Below are positions 14,901 to 21,016 of a stretch of 21,077 nt of DNA, piece after piece; positions within the stretch are counted from its first letter, which is position 1; the number at the start of each line of letters is the position of its first letter. The DNA is taken from contig CAZBZV010000065.1 of assembly GCA_964496505.1 (NCBI GenBank), forward strand, positions 1-21,077, read 5' to 3'. The translations under genes and the position numbers were made by a program. This DNA comes from JAABVY01 sp964496505 (lineage in GTDB: Bacteria > Zixibacteria > MSB-5A5 > JAABVY01). Below the pieces are notes generated by a model. The model had not been told where the DNA came from, searched no databases, and worked only from the letters and a program-made list of their open reading frames with translations.

Positions 14901-14965
14901 ACTCCTAATATTACCGCTTCGCTCAGAATAACCTCAATAAATTCAACAAATTAAAGCATTTGTGC

Positions 14966-14994
14966 TTGCCTTGATTCGTACAATTATTGATAAT
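14966..14994 (+). promoter_or_regulatory. Possible promoter of the CGGC-type gene
   Basis: TTGCCT (14966-14971), 17-nt spacer, GATAAT (14989-14994). The -35 box is weak and the -10 box good. It sits about 40 nt before the ATG at 15033. Confidence 0.35.
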
Positions 14995-15032
14995 TCGGGA
15001 AGCAGAAACAAAAACATCAGGAGGAATTCACA

Positions 15033-15395
15033 ATGGCTAAGGTTGCGATATTGGCATGTAAACGTGTGCAGGATCAGCTTTGTATTGCCTGTGCTAAATG
15101 TATGAAGGCGATTCATGAGCGCGAGGGCGAGTTCGCGAGGTATGCCGATGAAGACGAGCTCGATTTGGTAGCGCTGGGGTCATGCGGTGACTGCCCGGGG
15201 TTGTATATTCCCAAGGTTAAATTGATGAACGAGATTATCGATTATATCGAACGCGACTATGATGTCCTGCATCTGGGTACCTGCATGGTCAAGGCCAAGA
15301 AGACCGGTCAGTGCCCGATCGATTTCGACCAGCTTACGACTTTGGTCAAGCAGAATTTCGGCAAAGAGGTCGTAGTCGGCACACATAATTATTGA
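15033..15395 (+). CDS. CGGC-domain-like cysteine-rich, probable metal-binding protein
   Basis: A 120-residue cytoplasmic protein with eight cysteines: Cys9, Cys17, Cys20, Cys23, Cys51, Cys54, Cys84 and Cys94. The order of signals fits the CGGC domain family: a first strand ending in Cys (KVAILACKR), CIACAKC (17-23), SCGDCPGLYIPK (50-61, the namesake motif but with Asp in place of the second Gly), then VLHLGTCMVKAKKTGQCP (78-95). The family is presumed to bind metal or an Fe-S cluster; its biochemistry is unsettled. It has a strong AGGAGG SD 8 nt before the ATG. It stands alone between lpxA and a repeat-rich region and has no obvious link to lipid A synthesis. Confidence 0.8.
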   Translation: MAKVAILACKRVQDQLCIACAKCMKAIHEREGEFARYADEDELDLVALGSCGDCPGLYIPKVKLMNEIIDYIERDYDVLHLGTCMVKAKKTGQCPIDFDQLTTLVKQNFGKEVVVGTHNY

Positions 15396-15406
15396 TAGAT
15401 AGATTT

Positions 15407-15432
15407 CGCGGCGCACGAGGACGTACGCCGCG
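15407..15432 (+). repeat. GC-rich hairpin downstream of the CGGC-type gene
   Basis: CGCGGCG (15407-15413) pairs with CGCCGCG (15426-15432). An inner ACG/CGT pair closes an AGGA loop after one C-A mismatch. There is no T-tract, so it is not a standard terminator. It looks like a further palindromic repeat or a transcript-end stabiliser. It lies 12 nt after the stop codon at 15395. Confidence 0.55.
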
Positions 15433-15447
15433 CACGAATTGAATTCA

Positions 15448-15514
15448 GGGTGCCCCAAGCTTCAGCTTGGGAAATCTATATTACGACCAACCCAATCTGA
15501 AGATTGGGTCACCC
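15448..15514. repeat. Doublet-palindrome repeat, family A copy 1 (REPIN-like)
   Basis: A 67-bp element. Terminal GGGTG (15448-15452) pairs with CACCC (15510-15514). Inside are two hairpins: CCCAAGCT/AGCTTGGG (15454-15471, loop TC) and CCCAATCT/AGATTGGG (15491-15508, loop GA). The left arm and the reverse complement of the right arm are nearly identical 24-mers (GGGTGmCCCAAkCTTCAGmTTGGG); the differences preserve pairing inside each hairpin. A second copy is at 16349-16421. Confidence 0.85.
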
Positions 15515-15543
15515 AGGAATTGTTGGTGCCACCAAATGTCACA

Positions 15544-15561
15544 AATCTTGATCTGCTATTT
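15544..15561 (+). repeat. Copy of dispersed TTGAnCTGCTAT motif
   Basis: AATCTTGATCTGCTATTT follows the family A repeat by 29 nt. The longer CAAATGTCACAAATCTTGATCTGCTAT corresponds to CAAATCTCACAGATATTGACTGCTAT downstream of the second family A copy, with one indel and a few changes. Confidence 0.4.
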
Positions 15562-15572
15562 CACCGAGACGA

Positions 15573-16124
15573 TTAAAATCTAACTGACATTGTCACATAA
15601 ATATTTTCACCGAAATCGCGGGCGAGATTTTCATTGAATTTGGATTCGATATTAAGGCCGACCGCATCCGGATGCCTGTCCCTGACAGCTTGTCCGACCG
15701 TGATTATGTCCCAGAACCAGGTCCCAAAGAAAAGGGCGAATGAAACACCGCCAATTATTTTGATTTCTGTCTTGACATCAGAGCTCAACAAAGAGTTGCC
15801 AGCCATCCCATAAAAAAATAATCCCACTAAGCTCACGATCTCAAGACCCAGAAGCGTCAGTCCCCTCTTTCCGTTTCCGGCATACATATTACCCGCACCG
15901 TGCACGAAAAACCCCGGCACAATTGCAACGAAATATCCAAGCACCAGATCATCCTCGTATTCCTGGTATGCCTCATGGGGATCATACCATGACCAGATTT
16001 CGGAGTCATCAGAATCATCATCGGAATCGTCATTCAGTGCCAGATGCCAGTATGACTCAGCCATAAGAGAGGATGTCAGGCACAGGATTAAAATCGGGAT
16101 TATAATAAATCTGGCGAATTTCAT
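15573..16124 (-). CDS. Exported or membrane protein of unknown function with PGxxxHGxGxxYAG motif
   Basis: A 183-residue protein. It has a signal-like N-terminus (MKFARFIIIPILILCLTSSL, MAES) and an Asp/Ser-rich stretch (31-41). Its hydrophobic region (about 61-145) contains IVPGFFVHGAGNMYAGNGKRGL followed by two more membrane segments. The PGxxxxGxGxxYxGxxxxG pattern resembles small membrane-protein families such as DUF5683 or TM2-type hairpins of FCB-group bacteria, though the match is only by pattern. The C-terminus is polar and ends GENIYVTMSVRF, a strand-like sequence with terminal Phe. AGGAG lies 6 nt before the ATG and a promoter-like site at 16156-16183. It is the only gene on the - strand in the lipid A half and is flanked by palindromic repeats. 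No function is recognised. Confidence 0.7.
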   Translation of the reverse strand: MKFARFIIIPILILCLTSSLMAESYWHLALNDDSDDDSDDSEIWSWYDPHEAYQEYEDDLVLGYFVAIVPGFFVHGAGNMYAGNGKRGLTLLGLEIVSLVGLFFYGMAGNSLLSSDVKTEIKIIGGVSFALFFGTWFWDIITVGQAVRDRHPDAVGLNIESKFNENLARDFGENIYVTMSVRF

Positions 16125-16155
16125 TCGTGTCTCCTGCTACTAAAGTGTCACCGGA

Positions 16156-16183
16156 AATATAGCTCCGTAAAACCTGAATGCAA
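16156..16183 (-). promoter_or_regulatory. Possible promoter of the - strand membrane protein gene
   Basis: On the - strand, TTGCAT (16178-16183), 16-nt spacer, TATATT (16156-16161). It lies about 30 nt before the start codon, the expected position; the boxes are moderate. Confidence 0.4.
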
Positions 16184-16202
16184 GATATAAATTTGAACTT
16201 GC

Positions 16203-16260
16203 GCGGTCAGGAATCCTTTCCTGACCGTAACTGGTGGCAGAAAAGGATTCCTGCCACCGC
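16203..16260. repeat. Doublet-palindrome repeat, family B
   Basis: Outer GCGGT (16203-16207) pairs with ACCGC (16256-16260). Two hairpins lie within: CGGTCAGGA/TCCTGACCG (16204-16227) and GGTGGCAG/CTGCCACC (16233-16258). The loop segments are inverted copies: GGAATCCTTT on the left and AAAGGATTCC on the right. The arms differ in stem sequence but each stem still pairs. This is the same design as family A with unrelated sequence. Confidence 0.8.
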
Positions 16261-16348
16261 AAAAATCTTTTTAAGTTTGACACTCCGTCAAATGTTACAG
16301 AGCTTTAGATCCGGCTCCTGATGGATATTTGATCTGCAATTTCCGCCG

Positions 16349-16421
16349 TCAGGGTGCCCCAAGCTTTAGCTTGGGATAATCAAAACTGAAATAACGCAAT
16401 CTAAAGATTGGGTCACCCTGA
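16349..16421. repeat. Doublet-palindrome repeat, family A copy 2 (REPIN-like)
   Basis: Outer TCAGGGTG (16349-16356) pairs perfectly with CACCCTGA (16414-16421). Hairpin 1 is CCCAAGCT/AGCTTGGG (16358-16375, loop TT). Hairpin 2 is CAATCT/AGATTG (16397-16410, loop AA), weakened by one G-G mismatch at its base. Compared with copy 1, the centre changed from TTCA to TTTA in the left arm and from TGAA to TAAA in the right arm, so both arms carry the same change. The linker between the hairpins differs. Confidence 0.85.
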
Positions 16422-16445
16422 ATCGTTTACTTTGTCAAATCTCAC

Positions 16446-16465
16446 AGATATTGACTGCTATAAAT
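16446..16465 (+). repeat. Copy of dispersed TTGAnCTGCTAT motif
   Basis: AGATATTGACTGCTATAAAT is 25 nt after the second family A repeat, at nearly the same distance as the copy after the first. It matches 9011-9030 in 17 of 20 positions. Confidence 0.4.
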
Positions 16466-16488
16466 ATCATCAAGACAACTTACTTCGG

Positions 16489-16517
16489 TTGACTTTTAAC
16501 TCCCGATATAATATTTT
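16489..16517 (+). promoter_or_regulatory. Promoter-like site before the oxidoreductase-lpxB unit
   Basis: TTGACT (16489-16494), 17-nt spacer, TATTTT (16512-16517). An overlapping perfect TATAAT is at 16507-16512 but only 12 nt from the -35. With either -10 the transcript would begin within about 10 nt of the ATG at 16528, which has no SD, so translation may be nearly leaderless. Confidence 0.45.
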
Positions 16518-16527
16518 CCCTGCAATT

Positions 16528-17535
16528 ATGAGTACAAAACCAAATGTTGGATTAGTGGGGGTAGGGCATCTCGGACGGATACATCTCCAGAAACTGCAAA
16601 AAATCGAGTCCTGCAATTTTGTCGGCTTCTATGATATCGACCGTGAAAAATCTGAGCAAGTCGCAAAGGAGACCGGAGCATATTCGGCCGAATCGCTTGC
16701 CGATATCATCGAAAAATCGGATATAGTATCAGTAGTTGTACCCACTCACGACCATCACAAAGTCGGCCTTGAGGTTCTCGAGTCCGGCAGGCATATCTTC
16801 ATGGAAAAGCCCTTGACCGAAACTGCAGAACAGGCCGAGGAATTGGTCGAGATGGCCGCTCAAAAGGAGCTGAAATTCGGGGTGGGGCATATCGAACGCT
16901 TTAATCCCGCTGTGCAGGCCATGACCGGCAAGATCGGCAAGCCGATGTTTATCGAGGCGCATCGTTTGAATCCGTTCAATCCTCGAGGCCTTGATGTTGC
17001 GGTTATTTCCGAGTTGATGATTCATGATATCGACCTCTGTCTTTATTTTACACAGTCCGAGATCACAGATATCCAGGCCTCGGCCGTGCAGGTGCTGTCG
17101 GATAAGATGGATATCGCTAACGCCAGGCTGACATTCGAATCGGGATGTGTGGCCAATCTTACCGCTTCCAGGATTTCACCTTCCGGCATGCGCAAGATCA
17201 GGCTTTTCCAGCGCGATAATTATCTCTCCTTCGATCTAAAAGAGAAAAAGGTCGACAGCTATTCACTGGTGGATAGCGGATTTGATGATAAGGCGCTAAC
17301 CGGCTTCTCGACCTCATTTCAATACTGGGAAACCGGAAAGAAAATCGTTTTCCATCAGCCCAAATGCAGTGAATACGACATGATCGAGGAAGAGCTGCGT
17401 CGATTTATTGATGCTGTAGTGTCGGATAAGACGCCACCGGTTACCGGCCAGGAGGGGCTTTCTGCTCTCAAGGTAGCTCTCGAAATCGAACGCAAGGCTC
17501 AGGACAGCCTTGCAAAAATAAACTCCAGCCTATGA
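16528..17535 (+). CDS. Gfo/Idh/MocA family oxidoreductase of the lipid A cluster
   Basis: A 335-residue NAD(P)-dependent oxidoreductase. The Rossmann motif is GVGHLG (11-16) after NVGLV. The family motif EKP is at 93-95 (HIFMEKPLTE). The second domain has GVGHIERFNPA and SELMIHDIDLCLY, where His/Asp are expected in the catalytic pocket. The ATG at 16528 is chosen because the Rossmann strand follows within a few residues. An in-frame extension to 16408 would be translated from a repeat element. Its stop overlaps the lpxB start (ATGA). A Gfo/Idh/MocA gene between lpxA and lpxB is a recurring arrangement. GnnA of this family oxidises UDP-GlcNAc at C3 for 2,3-diamino lipid A, but its partner aminotransferase GnnB is not here, so the reaction is unproven. 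Confidence 0.88.
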   Translation: MSTKPNVGLVGVGHLGRIHLQKLQKIESCNFVGFYDIDREKSEQVAKETGAYSAESLADIIEKSDIVSVVVPTHDHHKVGLEVLESGRHIFMEKPLTETAEQAEELVEMAAQKELKFGVGHIERFNPAVQAMTGKIGKPMFIEAHRLNPFNPRGLDVAVISELMIHDIDLCLYFTQSEITDIQASAVQVLSDKMDIANARLTFESGCVANLTASRISPSGMRKIRLFQRDNYLSFDLKEKKVDSYSLVDSGFDDKALTGFSTSFQYWETGKKIVFHQPKCSEYDMIEEELRRFIDAVVSDKTPPVTGQEGLSALKVALEIERKAQDSLAKINSSL

Positions 17536-18692
17536 TCTCAAAAAAGCGAATTTTTATTTCAGCCGGCGAATCCTCAGGCGACTTCCATGCCTCAGGCCTG
17601 GTAAAGGAACTCCTGAAGCTTAATCCTGATCTTGAAATCGAGGGTTTGGGAGGAGACAACCTCTCAAATTTGGGAGTCAAACTTCTTTATCATACACGTG
17701 ACCTGGCCGCGATGGGATTCTGGGAAGTGATCAAAAAGCTCAGCTTTTTTATGGATGTTCGCAATGACTGCCGAAGGCACCTGATGGATAAAAAGCCGGA
17801 TTTGGTAATTCTCGTGGACTATCCCGGATTTAATCTGAGGCTGGCAAAGGATGCGTATGCGCTGAGAATCCCTGTGGTGTATTTTATTCTTCCCCAGGTC
17901 TGGGCCTGGAAGCCGAACAGGATCGAGGCATTGAATAAATATTGCAATATGCTGATTTCTATCCTGCCCTTTGAGAAAGAGTTTTTCGCCCGCTATAATA
18001 CTGAGGTCGAATATGTGGGGCATCCATTCACCGACACTATCCCGGATGATATAGATATTTCCGGTATCAGAAAGAGACTAAATCTTGACGAAAACGATAA
18101 GTTGATCTGTCTCCTTCCCGGTTCCCGTGAACAGGAGCTGGAAAGAAATCTTCCCCCTATATTTGCAGCGTTCTCGATACTAAAGCGGAAGCATGGCAAT
18201 ATTAAAGGCATAATAATTAAGGCCGAAAACCTGAGCGCTGATTTATATTTGAATATAATCGGAAAAGAAAAAGAATCTATTGAACTGGTTGAAAGTGGTA
18301 AATACGATTATATAATGGCTTCCGATGCTGTCATGGTTGCTTCCGGCACTGCCACGCTCGAGACCGCTGTCTGCGGCACGCCGGGAGTCGTGCTCTACAA
18401 AACCAGTTTATTCACATACTTGCTTGCCAAACGCCTGGTAAAAATCGATATGATTGCAATGGCCAATATCGTGGCGGGAGAGAGAGTATTTCCGGAGTTG
18501 ATTCAGAAGGATGCGGCGCCTGAGAGGATAGCGTACGAGATCGATAAAATATTATCCGATAAAAGGTATTCCGATGATATCAAAAAACGTTTATCTAATA
18601 TAAGAGAGAAGCTCGCGCCGGGGGGCTCCTATGGGCGTGCAGCAGAATTAATAAGCCGGGACTTCCTTCAGGAGCATAGCTCGCAAAAATGA
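17532..18692 (+). CDS. lpxB: Lipid-A-disaccharide synthase
   Basis: A 386-residue GT19 glycosyltransferase that joins UDP-2,3-diacyl-GlcN and lipid X to lipid A disaccharide at the inner membrane face. The hallmark N-terminus IFISAGESSGDFHASGLV (residues 7-24) is intact. It is followed by GLGGDNLSNLGV, LAAMGFWEVI, DYPGFNLRLAK, YFILPQVWAWKPNR, YVGHPFTD, LLPGSREQELERNLP and ASGTATLETAVCGTPGVVLYK, all in the expected order. Length is normal (about 380). The ATG overlaps the previous stop by 4 nt and the gene's own stop overlaps the next ATG by 4 nt, so translation is probably coupled through the unit. No missing residues are noted. Confidence 0.97.
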   Translation: MISKKRIFISAGESSGDFHASGLVKELLKLNPDLEIEGLGGDNLSNLGVKLLYHTRDLAAMGFWEVIKKLSFFMDVRNDCRRHLMDKKPDLVILVDYPGFNLRLAKDAYALRIPVVYFILPQVWAWKPNRIEALNKYCNMLISILPFEKEFFARYNTEVEYVGHPFTDTIPDDIDISGIRKRLNLDENDKLICLLPGSREQELERNLPPIFAAFSILKRKHGNIKGIIIKAENLSADLYLNIIGKEKESIELVESGKYDYIMASDAVMVASGTATLETAVCGTPGVVLYKTSLFTYLLAKRLVKIDMIAMANIVAGERVFPELIQKDAAPERIAYEIDKILSDKRYSDDIKKRLSNIREKLAPGGSYGRAAELISRDFLQEHSSQK

Positions 18693-19948
18693 TACGTTTC
18701 GTATACAATCTAACCGCCTGGACGGCGGCACTGTACTTTGTGCCGAGGGCGATATTGCGCGGCATCTTTGCCGACAAGGCAGACTTCGAGCAATTGGGTA
18801 TTTACCCTCGAAGCAAAGACACAGATGATTCCAAATCAATCTGGATTCACTGCGCTTCCGTAGGTGAAGTCAAAATTGCGGCGGAATTGATCGATGCTCT
18901 GTGTGAGATCGATGAATCGGTCAGAATCGTGCTGACCGTCAAAACCCGAGCGGGCAAACGTGAAGCGCACAGAATGCTTCCCCAGGAAATCGAAATCAGG
19001 TACTGTCCCTATGATCTAAGATTTTTCATAGCACGCGCGATTAGACATTTCAATCCTGAAAGGCTTGTGTTGATCGAGACTGAAATCTGGCCCAACCTGA
19101 TCCGGGTTGCGGCAAGTTCCGGAATAAAGCTCTATCTGGTTAACGGGCGAATTTCCGGCCAGTCCTTTGAGCATTACAGAAAGCTGGGCAAGTTTCTCGC
19201 GGATTTACTGCAAAAATTCTCGCGTTTCATGATGCAGTCAGACGAGGATAAAGAAAGATTGATAACACTGGGCGCAGAGCGCGATAAATGCGAGGTGGTG
19301 GATAATATCAAATATGATATCATGCGCCGAAAAATCGCGGAGATATCGACAAAAGAGGTACGTCAGGAACTTGGAATCGACCAGAGTGAGGAAATTCTCA
19401 TCGCAGGTTCCACCCGAGGCGGAGAGGAGAAATTCCTCCTGGAGCAGTTTGCAAAGCTGAAGCGGAAATACTCGAATTTGAAAATGATAATTGCCCCGCG
19501 GCATCTGCAGAGAGTGTCTGATGTGGAAAGCTTTGCACGGGAAAATGGATTGACATATACAAGGCGAAGCGTGATAATCGAAAACTTCTCCGAAATCGGC
19601 AAAGATGTTATGATTCTCGATACAATGGGTGAACTGGCCTCGGTATATTCTGTCGGACAGGCCGCCTTCGTGGGAGGATCGCTGGTTCCCAAAGGCGGCC
19701 AGAATCCGCTCGAGCCGGTGGGACTGGGAGTGCCAACCTGTTTCGGTCCGCACATGGAGAATTTTGAACGGATTGTTTCCACGCTTAAAGAACTGAATCT
19801 GGCGCATCAGGTAAAAGACAGTGAGGGTGTGTACGAGTTTTTCGATGAGGTCCTTTTCGGAAAGATTGAGCATCCAGATCCGACGAAGCTTTTCCAGCGA
19901 TTCGGGCGGGCCGCCGAGTTCAGCGCCAAAAAAGTCTTGGAAGATTAG
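18689..19948 (+). CDS. waaA: 3-deoxy-D-manno-octulosonic acid (Kdo) transferase
   Basis: A 419-residue GT30 enzyme (also kdtA) that adds one or more Kdo residues to lipid IVA on the cytoplasmic face of the inner membrane. The N-terminus has a single hydrophobic anchor (RFVYNLTAWTAALYFVPRAI). The catalytic base is in CASVGEVKIA (Glu60, as in E. coli). Further signals are IETEIWPNLI, LVNGRISGQSFEHY, MMQSDEDKERLITLGA, VVDNIKYD, AGSTRGGEE, IAPRHLQRV and FVGGSLVPKGGQNPLEP near the C-terminus. Mono- versus bifunctionality cannot be told from sequence alone. It overlaps lpxB by 4 nt and is 3 nt from lpxK. Confidence 0.96.
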   Translation: MIRFVYNLTAWTAALYFVPRAILRGIFADKADFEQLGIYPRSKDTDDSKSIWIHCASVGEVKIAAELIDALCEIDESVRIVLTVKTRAGKREAHRMLPQEIEIRYCPYDLRFFIARAIRHFNPERLVLIETEIWPNLIRVAASSGIKLYLVNGRISGQSFEHYRKLGKFLADLLQKFSRFMMQSDEDKERLITLGAERDKCEVVDNIKYDIMRRKIAEISTKEVRQELGIDQSEEILIAGSTRGGEEKFLLEQFAKLKRKYSNLKMIIAPRHLQRVSDVESFARENGLTYTRRSVIIENFSEIGKDVMILDTMGELASVYSVGQAAFVGGSLVPKGGQNPLEPVGLGVPTCFGPHMENFERIVSTLKELNLAHQVKDSEGVYEFFDEVLFGKIEHPDPTKLFQRFGRAAEFSAKKVLED

Positions 19949-19951
19949 GCT

Positions 19952-21016
19952 ATGAAGAAATCTTTCGGCCTGACAGTACAGGATTACCTCAACAATCCGC
20001 AGGAAAGCGTCCTCACAAATATAATCTCGATTCTGCTCCTGCCGTTTTCGTTGATATATGCTTTTGTGATGATTGTGAGGCGGCAGTTTTATGAAATGGG
20101 TGTTTTTAGATCCAAGCGTCTTGATCATCCCGTAATCTCGGTGGGAAACATAACCACAGGCGGCACCGGCAAAACACCGTTTGAAATTTATCTGGTCGAA
20201 TTAATGCAGGATATGGATTTAAGACCGCTGATTTTGTCCCGCGGATACGGTTCAAACTCCTCGGATACGAATGTCGTGCGTGGAAAAGATATTGGCGAAG
20301 CTGATAGAGTTCCGGATGAGGTAAGCATGATTGCAGAAATTCACCCGGATCTTCCAATCGCATTTGGCACAAACAGATACAAAGCTCACCAACAGGCCGT
20401 AAAACAGTATGATTTTGATATAGTCATCCTCGATGACGGTTTTCAGCATCTGAATATAAAGCGCGATCTTGATATTCTCATACTCGATGCCGTGCGCCCC
20501 TTCGGTTCCGGGAGACTTCTGCCATGCGGCAATCTGCGTGAGCCCAGATCGATGCTCCGCTATGCCGACCTGGCTGTGCTTAATTTGAAGAGCGATTCCA
20601 GAAAAGCAGAAAACTGGCAGGGACTTACTGGCCGGTATGCAGTCACCGAGATTACCTCTGTCAATTCCAATGAGAAAATGGAGCTATCTGATTTTACCGG
20701 GAAGAATTGTGGTATAATCACCGCAATAGGTGACGCCAGTAGCTTTCAAAACCTGTTGAAAAAGCAAAATCTAAAAATCTCTCAGGTATTCAGGTTCAGG
20801 GATCATCATAATTATACCAAAGAAGACCTTAGGGCTGTAAGGGAAATGTGTATCTCGGATGGAATTGAGTGTCTTTTCACCACAGAAAAAGATGCCGCAA
20901 AGCTGAAAAGAATTTGCTTTGAGAATCCGCCTGTATATGTTATAAAAATAGCATTTCGACTCGAGAACGGCGAGGATGAACTAAAGCAGAGGATTAGAGC
21001 TCTTGCCCGAAAGTAA
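19952..21016 (+). CDS. lpxK: Tetraacyldisaccharide 4'-kinase
   Basis: A 354-residue membrane-associated P-loop kinase that phosphorylates the 4' position of the lipid A disaccharide. The N-terminal amphipathic or membrane segment is at about residues 22-42. The family P-loop reads VGNITTGGTGKTPF (64-77). It is followed by LSRGYGSN, DEVSMIAE, RYKAHQQAV, VILDDGFQHLNIKRDLDI, PFGSGRLLPCGNLREP and the C-terminal FRDHHNYTKEDL and FTTEKDAAKL. Length is typical (about 325-360). It follows waaA by 3 nt. Order lpxB-waaA-lpxK gives a compact late lipid A module. Its end overlaps the probable start of the next gene by 14 nt. Confidence 0.96.
   Translation: MKKSFGLTVQDYLNNPQESVLTNIISILLLPFSLIYAFVMIVRRQFYEMGVFRSKRLDHPVISVGNITTGGTGKTPFEIYLVELMQDMDLRPLILSRGYGSNSSDTNVVRGKDIGEADRVPDEVSMIAEIHPDLPIAFGTNRYKAHQQAVKQYDFDIVILDDGFQHLNIKRDLDILILDAVRPFGSGRLLPCGNLREPRSMLRYADLAVLNLKSDSRKAENWQGLTGRYAVTEITSVNSNEKMELSDFTGKNCGIITAIGDASSFQNLLKKQNLKISQVFRFRDHHNYTKEDLRAVREMCISDGIECLFTTEKDAAKLKRICFENPPVYVIKIAFRLENGEDELKQRIRALARK

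Larger units (their letters stand above)
16125..16527. other. Repeat-rich intergenic region upstream of the oxidoreductase gene
   Basis: About 400 nt without a gene. It holds a - strand promoter-like site (16156-16183), a family B doublet palindrome (16203-16260), two degraded CAAATnTnACAGA / TTGATCTGC stretches (16285-16345), the second family A doublet (16349-16421), another motif copy (16446-16465) and promoter-like boxes before the next gene (16489-16517). Confidence 0.6.

Noticed and set aside
15407..15432. GC-rich hairpin as an intrinsic terminator of the CGGC-type gene
   Set aside because: The stem is strong but no T-tract follows on either strand, so it is listed as a repeat/hairpin only.
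15448..16421. CRISPR array
   Set aside because: Only two similar units, about 900 bp apart, each with internal inverted symmetry and a gene between; there are no regular spacers.
15448..16421. Composite transposon or IS element bounded by the family A repeats
   Set aside because: The enclosed - strand gene has no transposase features and no target-site duplication is visible; the repeats look like independent small palindromic elements.
16408..16527. In-frame 40-codon N-terminal extension of the oxidoreductase
   Set aside because: It begins inside the family A palindromic repeat, crosses the promoter-like boxes, and precedes the ATG directly before the Rossmann strand.
19238..20128. 296-codon open frame antisense to waaA and lpxK
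   Set aside because: It spans two well-conserved genes on the opposite strand and shows no family motif or start signal.
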